Source: CAVXEH01 sp963805305
GTDB lineage: Bacteria > Chloroflexota > Limnocylindria > QHBO01
Length of the DNA stretch: 64,000 nucleotides
NCBI GenBank assembly: GCA_963805305.1
Contig: CAWDTM010000005.1
Span: forward strand, 36,827 to 100,826
Direction of reading: 5' to 3'
Part shown: positions 1 to 10,065 of the stretch, one piece after another
How the letters are laid out: the number at the start of each line of letters is the position of its first letter
Numbering within the stretch: the first letter of the stretch is position 1
Notes under the pieces: model-generated
Told to the model about the DNA's origin: nothing
Databases searched by the model: none
What the model saw: only the letters and a program-made list of their open reading frames with translations
Position numbers and translations under genes: made by a program

Positions 1-1003
1 TCGTCTCGTGGATGGTCGAGTCGCCGTCGGCCTGGGTCATGAGCACGGCCAGGGGGGCCTGGAGGTCGGTCGGGAAGCCGGGGTAGGGCTGGGTTTCGAC
101 GTCCGCGGGCCGGTACGCGGTCGCGGAGCGCACGCGGAGCGTTCCCGCCCCGGCGCCGGCGCCGCCATCGGTCTCATAGGGAACGCCCATGCGGTCGAGC
201 ATCTCGAGGAAGGCGCCCAGGTGCGTGGGTTCGATCCCGCGGAGGGTCACGTCACCGCCGGTCACCGCCGCGGCAATGGCGAAGGTGCCCGCCTCCAGCC
301 GGTCGCCGATGACCCGGTGCTCCACCCCGTGCAGCGCATCCACGCCCACGATCTCGAGCCGATGCGGCGCGGTCCGCTCGATCCTGGCTCCCATGGAGCA
401 CAGCATGGCGATCAGGTCGTCCGTCTCCGGCTCCCGTGCGGCGTTCTCGATGACGGTGGTTCCGTCGGCGAGGACTGCGGCCAGCATCGCGTTCTCCGTG
501 CCCATGACGGTCACGTACGGGAACTCGATGTGGGCGCCGTGGAGACGGCCCTGCGGAGCGCTGGCGAGGTAGTAGCCGTTCTTGTACTCGACCTCTGCGC
601 CCATGGCGGTCATGGCCTCGACATGGAGGTCGACCGGCCGACGACCGATCCGGTCGCCACCGGGGTTCGAGATGATCACCCGGCCGAACCTGGCGAGGAG
701 CGGCCCCAGCAGGATGAAGCTGGCACGCATCTTCATGGCCGCCTCGAGCGGGATGAAGAGCCACTCGGCCTTCCCCGCGCGGATCTCGAGCATGTCGCCG
801 TCGGCGCGTCGGACCTCGAAGCCGATGTCGCGCATCGTGTCACGCAGGATCGCGACGTCACTGATCCGGGGCACGTTGTGCAGGAGGCACGGCTCTTCCG
901 TGAGCGCCGCGGCCGCCATGAGCTTCAGGACCGCGTTCTTGGCCCCGGCAATGGAGACCTCGCCATGGAGCGGCCGCCCGCCGGTCACGATGAACTTCTG
1001 CAT
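1..1003 (-). CDS. murA: UDP-N-acetylglucosamine 1-carboxyvinyltransferase (partial, 3' end outside window)
   Basis: MurA transfers enolpyruvate from PEP to UDP-GlcNAc, the first committed step of peptidoglycan synthesis in the cytoplasm. The N-terminal 334 residues are present and the gene runs off the left edge; a full enzyme has about 420. The start MQKFIVTGGRPLHGEV and the segment GAKNAVLKLMAAAAL are typical. In the active-site loop the usual PGGC reads NPGGDRIGRRPVDLH, so Asp117 (codon at 653-655) replaces the catalytic, fosfomycin-binding Cys115 of E. coli numbering. The same exchange is known in mycobacterial and chlamydial MurA. A TAGACT hexamer lies 7 nt before the ATG and no ribosome binding site is visible, so the transcript may be leaderless. 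Confidence 0.95.
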   Translation of the reverse strand, partial: MQKFIVTGGRPLHGEVSIAGAKNAVLKLMAAAALTEEPCLLHNVPRISDVAILRDTMRDIGFEVRRADGDMLEIRAGKAEWLFIPLEAAMKMRASFILLGPLLARFGRVIISNPGGDRIGRRPVDLHVEAMTAMGAEVEYKNGYYLASAPQGRLHGAHIEFPYVTVMGTENAMLAAVLADGTTVIENAAREPETDDLIAMLCSMGARIERTAPHRLEIVGVDALHGVEHRVIGDRLEAGTFAIAAAVTGGDVTLRGIEPTHLGAFLEMLDRMGVPYETDGGAGAGAGTLRVRSATAYRPADVETQPYPGFPTDLQAPLAVLMTQADGDSTIHET

Positions 1004-1010
1004 CACGCGC

Positions 1011-1016
1011 AGTCTA
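1011..1016 (-). promoter_or_regulatory. -10 element of murA, leaderless type
   Basis: TAGACT on the minus strand ends 7 nt upstream of the murA ATG. That distance would put the transcription start at or next to the start codon. No good -35 hexamer is visible. Confidence 0.45.
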
Positions 1017-1048
1017 GTCGGCGCGGCGGCTCGTCACGACTGCCGCGG

Positions 1049-1375
1049 TCACGCGGGCCAGGCTTCCTTCCACTCGTGGGGCCCGGTGTGGTGGCCATCG
1101 CACAGGCCCACGCGGCCGCCCATGTGGCGCGAGGGCAGGAAGGGCTGCATCCCCTCCTCGAAGCGGGTGGGCTCCCGGTTGCAGAGCATGTAGCGCCGCT
1201 CCCGGGCCCAGGCGTAGAGGTGGTCCGAGGAGCAGAAGGCGTACCGCTTCGTGAAGTTCACGGTGTCGCCCGGGGCGGGGTCGGAGGCCAGGCCGATGGG
1301 GCCCGATTCCCTGACGATCTCGATTCTCACCGGCAGCTGCGGCATCCGCGCGCCGCAGTGGTCACAGGTCTGCAT
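1049..1375 (-). CDS. small zinc-ribbon-like hypothetical protein
   Basis: This 108-residue protein is not recognised as a named family. It begins MQTCDHCGARMPQLPVRIE, giving a CxxC pair at residues 4-7. A later Cys (FCSSDH) and a CDGHHTGPHEW tail could complete a zinc site. The rest is basic and aromatic and no membrane segment is seen. The start was chosen because the CxxC pair follows immediately. It is upstream of murA on the same strand with a 45-nt gap, so the two may be co-transcribed, although murA has its own -10. A role in metal or nucleic-acid binding is only a guess. Confidence 0.6.
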   Translation of the reverse strand: MQTCDHCGARMPQLPVRIEIVRESGPIGLASDPAPGDTVNFTKRYAFCSSDHLYAWARERRYMLCNREPTRFEEGMQPFLPSRHMGGRVGLCDGHHTGPHEWKEAWPA

Positions 1376-1407
1376 GGGAAGTGGGTCGCGCTGGCGCCGC
1401 CATCGGC

Positions 1408-1701
1408 CTAGCCGAGGTAGTGGGCGCCGTCGTCCTCGCGGTGATTTCCGATGAAGTCCGGATCCAGCCGCGGATCCGAGCCGATGGGCGAGCCCTTGTG
1501 CGGCTTGAAGTCGACCGGGCAGATGAACGGGTAGTCGCGGCTGATCTTGCGCAGCTCCTGCATGCGCCGGAACCCGTGGTCCGGGTTGCCCTCCGGACCG
1601 CGCAGGTGGGCCTGGTTGGCCTCTTCGCCGGTCATGGGCTCCGGGGAGGTCGCAGGGTCGTCGCTCATCGCGGGGTCGTCGCTCGCTTCGCGGTCGGCCA
1701 T
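1408..1701 (-). CDS. hypothetical protein
   Basis: This 97-residue protein has an acidic N-terminus (MADREASDDPAMSDD) followed by a region with MTGEEANQAHLRGPEGNPDHG and PFICPVDFKPHKGSP. No domain is recognised, and there is no signal peptide or membrane helix. The ATG at 1701 was preferred over longer in-frame starts because a TACCAT hexamer (1708-1713, minus strand) ends 6 nt before it, the same arrangement as murA. It lies just upstream of the small zinc-ribbon gene. It is probably expressed, as the frame is clean and codon use is GC-rich, but the function is unknown. Confidence 0.5.
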   Translation of the reverse strand: MADREASDDPAMSDDPATSPEPMTGEEANQAHLRGPEGNPDHGFRRMQELRKISRDYPFICPVDFKPHKGSPIGSDPRLDPDFIGNHREDDGAHYLG

Positions 1702-1989
1702 GGACCGATGGTAGCAGCCGCCGGCGACCTCGCATGCGCCGCGCACCATAGCCAGCGCGCGACTCCGACCTGCGTGGCGCGCCTGGTGGTCGCGGTACGA
1801 CCGTCGCGGCGGCTCCGGGGCTCCCACGAACGACGCGATCGTGCTCAGCCGCAGCCCCGCGTCCCCGAGGAAGGGTCTGCGGAGCCGCGTAGCGCGCGCA
1901 CCAGTCGCGCCGCGACCCTCGAGCGGTCATCCTGATTCGCGACGTTTGGCACTCCGGCGGGCGTGCGGCGCCCGCCCATGCTCGGGCGA

Positions 1990-2490
1990 ATGGATCCTGC
2001 CTACGACCCGGCGGCATGGCGCGATCTGTACGTCCTGGTGGGCGGGGCGGCGTCCGTGCTCACCGGGCTCATCTTCGTGGCGGTCTCGCTGCACCTGCGT
2101 CCCGTGGTGGCGGACCGCTGGCTCCGTGGCCGCGCCGAGTCCTCCCTCCTGGCGCTCATGACCATCGTCCTCATCGCGGGCGCCGTGCTCATCCCCGGAC
2201 AGCCGGCCGCGGCGCTCGGGGCCGAGGTCGTCGTGGTGGTCCTGGCCAGCCCGATCCACAGCATCCGCGGCCTGCGCCACCTTCCACGGGGGCGGGCCGC
2301 TGCCGCCGCGTCCGAGCTCGGGGTTGGCCTTGCCGGCAGCCTCCTGGGTCTCCTCGCCGGGGTGAGCCTCATCGCCCATTGGGGTGGAGGCCTGTGGCTG
2401 CTCCTGCCGGGCGGTGCGATCGGGCTCAGCTCATCGGTCTGGAATGCATGGCGGCTGATGGTGGACGTCGCCGCAGAGCCGATGGGGTAG
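1990..2490 (+). CDS. four-helix integral membrane protein, paralogue 1
   Basis: This 166-residue, strongly hydrophobic protein has about four predicted membrane helices (roughly residues 15-35, 55-85, 110-130 and 135-150). It opens with WRDLYVLVGGAASVLTGL, and its partner at 2498-3004 opens with the matching WHDFFVVSSGATAVLLGL, so the two are tandem paralogues. They are 7 nt apart and surely co-transcribed. No catalytic motif is seen. The ATG at 1990 was chosen because MDPAYDPAAWRDLY aligns with the paralogue's start. The function is unknown; it may be a small heteromeric membrane complex. Confidence 0.7.
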   Translation: MDPAYDPAAWRDLYVLVGGAASVLTGLIFVAVSLHLRPVVADRWLRGRAESSLLALMTIVLIAGAVLIPGQPAAALGAEVVVVVLASPIHSIRGLRHLPRGRAAAAASELGVGLAGSLLGLLAGVSLIAHWGGGLWLLLPGGAIGLSSSVWNAWRLMVDVAAEPMG

Positions 2491-2497
2491 GTCGCGC

Positions 2498-3004
2498 ATG
2501 ACCGATGCCGTCACCACCCTGGCGACCTGGCACGATTTCTTCGTCGTCTCGTCCGGTGCGACCGCCGTCCTGCTGGGCCTCACCTTCGTGGGACTGACCC
2601 TGCACCTCGAGCGCAGCTCGCTGGACGGCACCCGTCGCGGCCTGGCGACCGCGTCGGGCACCAGCCTGGTCTATGCCTTCCTGACCTCGCTCACGATGCT
2701 CATTCCCCAGGGCGAGCCGTATGCCCACGGGGTGCTGATCAGCGTCATCGGCCTGCTGGGGCTGGTCTCTTCGACCTATGCGCTCCGCCAGATCCAGCGC
2801 GACCCGGAACGGCACCTGGGGCCGGTTGCCGTGGTTCTCCAGTTCGGCATGCCGGTCGTGGCCACCGCGTCCCTGCTCGCGGCCGGCATCGCGCTCGCCT
2901 TCGGCTGGGCACCGGCGGTCTGGGTGATCGGCGGCGTCGTGTTCGTCCTGCTCGTTGACGGCATCCAGAGCGCCTGGGACCTGCTGCGCATCGGCTTCGT
3001 CTGA
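2498..3004 (+). CDS. four-helix integral membrane protein, paralogue 2
   Basis: This 168-residue membrane protein begins MTDAVTTLATWHDFFVV and shares the W-x-D-hydrophobic start, the GL-F-V-LHL motif in helix 1 and the overall helix spacing with the preceding gene. About four transmembrane segments are visible, with a basic loop RQIQRDPERHLGP between helices 2 and 3. It is translationally close to paralogue 1 (7-nt gap). It converges on atpC, whose stop lies 15 nt downstream on the other strand. No family name can be given with confidence. Confidence 0.7.
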   Translation: MTDAVTTLATWHDFFVVSSGATAVLLGLTFVGLTLHLERSSLDGTRRGLATASGTSLVYAFLTSLTMLIPQGEPYAHGVLISVIGLLGLVSSTYALRQIQRDPERHLGPVAVVLQFGMPVVATASLLAAGIALAFGWAPAVWVIGGVVFVLLVDGIQSAWDLLRIGFV

Positions 3005-3018
3005 GCCGATGGCGCGGA

Positions 3019-3429
3019 TCAGCCCCGGGAGCGGCGCCTCACCGCGATCCGCTCCCGCATGAGGGCCGTCTGCAGGGCAGCCCGCACCCGTGCGATGTCC
3101 ACCGGGTCACGAGCCTGCTCCAGCTCCGCCTCGGCCCGCTTCCGCGCGTCGATCGCCCGCTGCTCGTCGATCTCGTCGGAGTGCTCCGCCAGGTCGGCCA
3201 TGACGACCACCTTGTCCGGGCGCACCTCCACGAAGCCACCGGAGATGAAGAGGATCTGCTCCGTCCCGCCCTTCTTGATCCGCAGCTCGCCCGTACCGAG
3301 CGCGCTGATCAGCTGGGTGTGGTGCGGCAGGATCCCCAGCTGGCCGTCGACGCCCGGGACGACCACCATGTCGACGTCGTCGGCGTAGGCGCGCCGTTCG
3401 GGGCTGACGATCTCGAGGTGCAACGGCAT
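3019..3429 (-). CDS. atpC: F1Fo ATP synthase subunit epsilon
   Basis: Epsilon is part of the F1 central stalk and couples and inhibits ATP hydrolysis. The 136-residue length is normal. The N-terminal beta-sandwich begins MPLHLEIVSPERRAYADDV and contains the family signature VPGVDGQLGILPHHTQLIS. The C-terminal helical hairpin (DEQRAIDARKRAEAELEQA) is present. It is the last gene of the operon, with a 128-nt gap from atpD that holds no gene. The ORF ends in a short basic tail. Confidence 0.97.
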   Translation of the reverse strand: MPLHLEIVSPERRAYADDVDMVVVPGVDGQLGILPHHTQLISALGTGELRIKKGGTEQILFISGGFVEVRPDKVVVMADLAEHSDEIDEQRAIDARKRAEAELEQARDPVDIARVRAALQTALMRERIAVRRRSRG

Positions 3430-3557
3430 CTCCTACGCCTCCGCGGGTGCGAGCGCGGGCAGCGGCTGGCGGTGGACGGTGACGGGGCGGCGCGGGCGGC
3501 GTCGCCGGGCGTTGCATCGGCCGGGGAGGGTGTCGTTCGCGCCGACCATCATCGGTC

Positions 3558-4967
3558 CTACTTCATCCCTTCGGCGTTCTCGACCGCGTCCTCGATGGGC
3601 CCGGTCATGAGGAACGCCTGCTCGGGAAGCTGGTCGTGCTTGCCATCGAGGATCTCCTTCGTGCCGCGGACCGTCTCCTTGCGCTCGACGTACTTGCCGG
3701 GGCGGCCGGTGAACTGCTCCGCGACGAACATGGGCTGGCTCATGTAGCGCTGCAGGCGGCGGGCACGCTGGACCGTGACCTTGTCCTCCTCGGAGAGCTC
3801 GTCCATGCCCAGGATGGCGATGATGTCCTGGAGGTCCTTGTAGCGCTGCAGCGTGCGCTGCACCTCGCGCGCGACGTCGAAATGCTCCTGGCCCACGACC
3901 CGCGGATCGAGGACCGTGGAGGTCGAGGTGAGCGGATCCACGGCGGGGTAGATGCCGATCTCCACGATCGAGCGCTCCAGGCGGATCGTGGAGTCGAGGT
4001 GGGCGAAGGTGGTTGCCGGGGCCGGGTCGGTGTAGTCGTCGGCCGGGACGAAGACGGCCTGCAGCGACGTGATGGACCCCTTCTTCGTGGACGTGATCCG
4101 CTCCTGCAGGTCGCCCATCTCGGTGGCAAGGGTGGGCTGGTAGCCCACGGCCGACGGCATCCGACCCAGCAGGGCCGATACCTCCGAGCCGGCCTGGGTG
4201 AACCGGAAGATGTTGTCGATGAAGAGCAGGAGGTCGCGACCCTGCACGTCGCGGAAGTACTCCGCCATGGTCAGGGCGGTCAGGCCCACCCGCTGCCTGG
4301 CCCCGGGAGGCTCGTTCATCTGGCCGAAGACCATGACCGTCTTGTCGATGACGCCCGAATCGGTCATCTCGCCGAGGAGGTCGTTCCCCTCGCGGGAGCG
4401 CTCGCCCACGCCGGCGAAGACGGAGTAGCCGCCGTGCTCGGCGGCGATGTTGCGGATCAGCTCCTGGATGATGACCGTCTTGCCCACGCCGGCGCCGCCG
4501 AAGACGCCCACCTTGCCGCCGCGCTTGAACGGAGCGATCAGGTCGATCACCTTGATGCCGGTCTCGAAGACCTGCGACTCGGTCTCCATCTCGTCGAACT
4601 TGGGCGGCTGGCGATGGATGGGGAGCATCTCCTTCGCCTTCACGGGGCCCTTGCCGTCGATGGGATGGCCCAGCACGTCGAAGACGCGGCCCAGGGTGAT
4701 CTCGCCCACCGGGACGGTGATGGGAGCGCCGGTGTCGACCGCATCGAGGCCGCGAGCCAGGCCGTCCGTGGTGGACATGGCGACGGTGCGGACCCAGTTG
4801 TTGCCGAGGTGCTGCTGGACCTCGACGACGAGGCTGTCCTGGCCCTCCACCTTCTGCCCGCCGGGGCGCTTGATCTCGAGAGCGTTGTAGATCGCGGGGA
4901 GCTCCCCCGCGGGGAACTCGACGTCGACGACGGGTCCCGTGATCTGGATCACCGTTCCGGTGGCCAT
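3558..4967 (-). CDS. atpD: F1Fo ATP synthase catalytic subunit beta
   Basis: Beta carries the three catalytic sites of F1, converting ADP and phosphate to ATP. The 469-residue length is standard. The Walker A loop GGAGVGKTV is near residue 160, the catalytic Glu is in GERSREGNDL, the Walker B strand is LLLFIDNIFRF, and the DELSEED motif of the C-terminal lever is intact. It sits between atpG and atpC in the usual order. The ATG at 4967 gives the normal N-terminus MATGTVIQITGPVVDVEF. Confidence 0.99.
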   Translation of the reverse strand: MATGTVIQITGPVVDVEFPAGELPAIYNALEIKRPGGQKVEGQDSLVVEVQQHLGNNWVRTVAMSTTDGLARGLDAVDTGAPITVPVGEITLGRVFDVLGHPIDGKGPVKAKEMLPIHRQPPKFDEMETESQVFETGIKVIDLIAPFKRGGKVGVFGGAGVGKTVIIQELIRNIAAEHGGYSVFAGVGERSREGNDLLGEMTDSGVIDKTVMVFGQMNEPPGARQRVGLTALTMAEYFRDVQGRDLLLFIDNIFRFTQAGSEVSALLGRMPSAVGYQPTLATEMGDLQERITSTKKGSITSLQAVFVPADDYTDPAPATTFAHLDSTIRLERSIVEIGIYPAVDPLTSTSTVLDPRVVGQEHFDVAREVQRTLQRYKDLQDIIAILGMDELSEEDKVTVQRARRLQRYMSQPMFVAEQFTGRPGKYVERKETVRGTKEILDGKHDQLPEQAFLMTGPIEDAVENAEGMK

Positions 4968-4993
4968 CAGTCTTCTCTGTACTCCCTTTGCTA

Positions 4994-5875
4994 TCAGCCG
5001 AGGGCCTCGGCCCCGGATGCGATCTCGATCATTTCCCGCGTGATGGTGGCCTGGCGCGTCTTGTTGTAGACGAGGCTCAGGTCGCCAATCAGCTCGTTGG
5101 CGTTCTCGGTGGCGTTGCGCATGGCGATCATCCGGGCGCTCTGCTCGGACGCGTTGTGCTCCAGCACGGCCCGGTACAGGTCAACCGCGACGTAGTGCGG
5201 CAGCATCTGGCTGAGGACCAGCTCCGGCGTGGGCTCGAAGAGGTAGTCCGCGTTCGAGAGGCGCGCCTCCTCTCCCAGCTCCGGCTGCTCGACGGGCAGG
5301 ATCTGCCGCACCTCGGCGCGCTGGGAGAGGGTCGAGATGAAGGTGGTGTACGCGACGGCGATCTCGTCGTACCGCCCGGCGAGGAAATCCTCCGTCACGA
5401 GCCGCGCAATGGGGGTCACGTCGCTGAACGCAGGCCGGTCACCAAGGTTCGTGAAATGCGCCGCGATGGCGATGCCCGCCCGGCGCAGCCCATCGCGACC
5501 CTTGCGCCCGACCGTCACCGCGTCGACGACCGGCGGTTCGCCGTTCGCCGCGCTCGCGCGCTCCGCGGTCCAGCGCAGCGCGGCGCGGACGACGTTGCCG
5601 TCCAGGGCACCGGCCAGGCTGCGATCGGTGGTGAGCACCACGAGGCCAATGCGACGCACGGGCCGCCGAGCGAGCAACGGGTCCGCCTCCTCGGTGACGG
5701 CCGCCGCGACACGGCTCAGGACGTCGCGCAGCTCGTCGGAATACGGACGAGCCGCCAGGATCGCGTCCTGCGCGCGCTTCATCCGCGAGGCGGCCATCAT
5801 CTCCATCGCCCGGGTGATCTGGGCGATGTTGCGGATGGAGCCGATCCTGCCGCGGATCTCCTTGAGGCTGGGCAT
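4994..5875 (-). CDS. atpG: F1Fo ATP synthase subunit gamma
   Basis: Gamma is the rotating shaft of F1. The 293-residue protein begins MPSLKEIRGRIGSIRNIAQI and ends with the conserved helix ARMIAMRNATENANELIGD...LVYNKTRQATITREMIEI, the two long coiled-coil helices that fill the F1 core. The middle domain (LVVLTTDRSLAGALDGNV) is typical. The start is 3 nt after the atpA stop, implying translational coupling. Confidence 0.98.
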   Translation of the reverse strand: MPSLKEIRGRIGSIRNIAQITRAMEMMAASRMKRAQDAILAARPYSDELRDVLSRVAAAVTEEADPLLARRPVRRIGLVVLTTDRSLAGALDGNVVRAALRWTAERASAANGEPPVVDAVTVGRKGRDGLRRAGIAIAAHFTNLGDRPAFSDVTPIARLVTEDFLAGRYDEIAVAYTTFISTLSQRAEVRQILPVEQPELGEEARLSNADYLFEPTPELVLSQMLPHYVAVDLYRAVLEHNASEQSARMIAMRNATENANELIGDLSLVYNKTRQATITREMIEIASGAEALG

Positions 5876-5878
5876 GGG

Positions 5879-7516
<1,638 letters not shown>

Positions 7517-7592
7517 CTGGTTTGTGTACCCTCTTCCCTCGCTGGTCGCCGCGGTTCGCGACGGCGTTTCGATTCGTGCCTGGTGCGCCGCC

Positions 7593-8133
7593 TCAGACGG
7601 CGGTGAGGCGCGCGCGAAGCCGTTCGAGGCGGCTGCGCACGCTCGCGTCGTAGAGCTCGTCCCCGATGCGCACGGCGATCCCGCCGATGAGCGTCGGGTC
7701 GACCTGTTCGTGAAGCTCGATCTCCGTGCCGGTGAGCTCGCTGAGCCGCGCCGGTGATCGCCGTCCGCTGCGACTCCTCGAGCGGAAGCGCGGAGCGCAG
7801 ATCCGCACGGGAGATGCCCCGCTCACGGCGAAGCAGGGCGCCGAAATGCTCGACCATGGCGTCGATCGCCCGGGGACGGCCGCGCCGGATCATGAGCAGC
7901 ACCAGGCGCAGGGGGCCCGCCGCGACCGCCTTGCCCGCCAGGCGCTCCAGGATCCGCTCCTTCGTGGCGTACGGGATCGCCGGATGCCGCACCAGCGCGT
8001 GGACCTGTGGGTCGGCCAGCAGGCTCCGCAGCCCGCCCAGGTCCCGCTCCCAGGCATCGAGCGCATCGTCCGCGCGCCCGATCTCGAAGGCGGCCTCTGC
8101 ATAGCGTCGCGCGGCGGTCTGCTGGCGGGCCAT
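7593..8133 (-). CDS. atpH: F1Fo ATP synthase subunit delta, interrupted by a frameshift
   Basis: Delta links F1 to the peripheral stalk. The N-terminal helical domain (MARQQTAARRYAEAAFEIGR to RSALPLEESQRTAIT) is read from 8133 to about 7756. The conserved C-terminal part (RLSELTGTEIELHEQVDPTL to the stop at 7593) continues in another frame. The span is 541 bp, one base more than 180 codons, which is the normal delta length. A single surplus base in the GC-rich stretch around 7750-7760 explains it. As every neighbouring atp gene is intact and delta is essential, a sequencing or assembly error is the likeliest cause. A real mutation or recoding cannot be excluded. Confidence 0.85.
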
Positions 8134-8135
8134 GG

Positions 8136-8669
8136 TCAGTTCTTCGAGCCCTTCGACGTCGCCTTCGCCGCCGGCTGGACATCGGACAGGAAGCCCTCGA
8201 CGAGGCGGCGCTGCGTGGCACCGCTCATCTCGGCCTGCACGAGCTTTCCGGCGGCGGAGAGCGCCAGGTCGGCGACGGTGCTCCGCAGCTCGGCCATGGC
8301 CTTCTCCTTCTCCCCGATGATCTCCTCGCGGGCGCGCTCGACGATCTTCTCGGCGTCGGCCTTCGCCTCGGCCACGATCTCCGCGCGGGAGTCCTCGGCG
8401 ATCTTCGTGGCGCGCGCGATCATCGCCTGCGCCTCCTTGCGCGCCTCGGCGACCGCGGCCTCGCGCTCCGCGGAGGCGAGCTCCCGGTCCCGCTCGGCCG
8501 CCTCGGCGTCCTCCAGGCCCTTGCTGATCCTCCGCCGTCGCTCGTCGAGCATCCCCAGCACCGGCTTGTACGCGAAGCGGCGCAGGAGCCAGAGCAGGAG
8601 CAGGAAGTTGACGATCTGGAAGCCGAGCTTGAAGAGATCGACGCCGAAGGCGTTGAAGAACTCGGTCAC
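8136..8669 (-). CDS. atpF: F1Fo ATP synthase subunit b
   Basis: Subunit b forms the peripheral stalk, with one N-terminal membrane helix and a long cytoplasmic coiled coil. The GTG start at 8669 gives 177 residues: VTEFFNAFGVDLFKLG, then the membrane helix FQIVNFLLLLWLLRRF, then the conserved YKPVLGMLDERRRRI, then a charged helix rich in Ala, Glu and Arg. Longer in-frame starts would read through atpE and were rejected. It ends 2 nt before the atpH start, so coupling is likely. Confidence 0.95.
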   Translation of the reverse strand: MTEFFNAFGVDLFKLGFQIVNFLLLLWLLRRFAYKPVLGMLDERRRRISKGLEDAEAAERDRELASAEREAAVAEARKEAQAMIARATKIAEDSRAEIVAEAKADAEKIVERAREEIIGEKEKAMAELRSTVADLALSAAGKLVQAEMSGATQRRLVEGFLSDVQPAAKATSKGSKN

Positions 8670-8685
8670 GAAACGGGGTGCTCCG

Positions 8686-8904
8686 TTATCCGACGAAGAT
8701 GAGCAGCAGCGAGACGACGAGCGCGTAGATCGCGACCGCCTCCGCGAGCGCGATGCCCAGGACGTACGGCACGAAGATCGCGCCCGACGCCTCCGGGTTG
8801 CGACCCAGGGCCTCCATGGCCTTGCTGACCGCGATGCCCAGGCCGATGCCGGGGCCAATCGCCCCGAGGCCCATCGCCAGACCGGCTGCGAGATTACCTG
8901 TCAC
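8686..8904 (-). CDS. atpE: F1Fo ATP synthase subunit c (proton type)
   Basis: Subunit c forms the rotor ring. The GTG start at 8904 has a strong AAGGAGG ribosome binding site and gives the usual 72 residues. Helix 1 holds the glycine pattern GAIGPGIGLG, the loop is GRNPEA, and helix 2 carries the ion-binding Glu in GIALAEAVAIYALVV. The Gln in helix 1 and the Glu-Ser/Thr pair of sodium-type rings are absent, so proton coupling is inferred. Confidence 0.97.
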   Translation of the reverse strand: MTGNLAAGLAMGLGAIGPGIGLGIAVSKAMEALGRNPEASGAIFVPYVLGIALAEAVAIYALVVSLLLIFVG

Positions 8905-8959
8905 GAACCTGTTCCTCCTTGTGCGCCCCGCCGGACCTCGGCGCCGGGCGATGGTCTGC

Positions 8960-9802
8960 CTACGCCGCCTCTGCGGCGGGTGGGGTGTGACCGGTCCCTT
9001 CGGACACGGCCTGGTCGACGTGCGGCGATTCGCTCTCATCGTGATGCGCGTGCTCGGCGATCGCCAGGGTGATGTAGGTCATGGCCAGGAGCGCGAAGAC
9101 GAGCGCCTGCACGAATCCGAAGATGAGCTCCAGCCCGATGAACACGGTGGGAACCGCCAGCGGGACCAGGGCCAGCATGGTGGCCAGCAGCACCTCGCCG
9201 GCGAAGACGTTGCCGAAGAGTCGCATCGACAGGCTGATGAGGCGCGAGAGCTCGCTGATGACGTGGATGGGCGCCATCAGCGGGGCCATGTAGCGCGGCT
9301 CCCCCAGGAACTCCTTGAGGTAGTTGCCGACGCCGTTGACCCGGATTCCCCACCAGATGAAGGTCACGAAGCTGACGATGGCCAGCCCCAGGGTGAAGTT
9401 GAGATCCGCCGATGCGGAGCGCACGAACGGAACGAGCTCGTCGCCGCTCGCCGCGTGGTGGACGAGGCCAATGGTGCCCACTCCGGGGAAGAGCCCCAGG
9501 TAGTTCGCCACCAGGATCAGCAGGAAGAAGGTGAGGATGAGGGTCACGAAGCCGCGCCATCGGCTTCCGCCGGAATCCCGCACGATCGAGGTCATCCAGT
9601 CGATCGGGAACTCGAGGAGCGCCTGGAAGCGCGACGGCACCAGGGTCGAGCGCCGCGTGAAGTACCACGCCACGAGCAGGAGGACGATCGACGCCAGGAG
9701 CGCGCCGACCATGCTGTTCGTGAACGTGAACGGGCCGATGCTGAACAGCGGCTCAGCCTTGATGCTGACCGTCACCAGGTCGCCGGCCGCGAAGAACGGC
9801 AC
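8960..9802 (-). CDS. atpB: F1Fo ATP synthase subunit a
   Basis: Subunit a provides the proton half-channels against the c ring. The 280-residue protein has five to six membrane helices, and the essential Arg lies in LSMRLFGNVFAGEVLL. The preceding helix has PIHVISELSRLISL. The C-terminus is hydrophilic with an AHHDESESPH stretch. The start follows the AtpZ-like gene by 3 nt, placing atpB first among the structural Fo genes. Confidence 0.97.
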   Translation of the reverse strand: MPFFAAGDLVTVSIKAEPLFSIGPFTFTNSMVGALLASIVLLLVAWYFTRRSTLVPSRFQALLEFPIDWMTSIVRDSGGSRWRGFVTLILTFFLLILVANYLGLFPGVGTIGLVHHAASGDELVPFVRSASADLNFTLGLAIVSFVTFIWWGIRVNGVGNYLKEFLGEPRYMAPLMAPIHVISELSRLISLSMRLFGNVFAGEVLLATMLALVPLAVPTVFIGLELIFGFVQALVFALLAMTYITLAIAEHAHHDESESPHVDQAVSEGTGHTPPAAEAA

Positions 9803-9805
9803 TCC

Positions 9806-10045
9806 CTACCTCCTCATCGCCTGCTGCGCCACGTTCCAGATCGTGTACATCGCGGCCGCGACCCCGAGCACCACCCCGACCAGCGTGAAGAGGGGGCTCG
9901 TATGCAGCCAGCCGTCCACGAGCAGACCCAGGCCCAGTCCGACGATGACGCTGATTCCCAGCCGCAATCCCAGGTCCAGCGCCAGCGCCCAGTTCGGCGG
10001 CGGTCCCGACGACCCGCGGTCGCGGTCCGGGTCCGTCCCGGTCAA
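9806..10045 (-). CDS. AtpZ/AtpI-like small membrane protein, copy 2
   Basis: Two hydrophobic helices joined by a GLLVDGWLHTSPLFTLVG loop match the ATPase_gene1 (AtpZ) pattern of small proteins encoded at the head of ATP synthase operons, thought to help c-ring assembly or Mg/Ca transport. The start is uncertain. A TTG at 10045 gives 79 residues; no ATG or GTG is available after the upstream gene's stop at 10066, so a CTG overlapping that stop is another option. It is followed 3 nt later by atpB. Confidence 0.7.
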   Translation of the reverse strand: MTGTDPDRDRGSSGPPPNWALALDLGLRLGISVIVGLGLGLLVDGWLHTSPLFTLVGVVLGVAAAMYTIWNVAQQAMRR

Positions 10046-10065
10046 CGGTCGGGCGCCATCAACGG

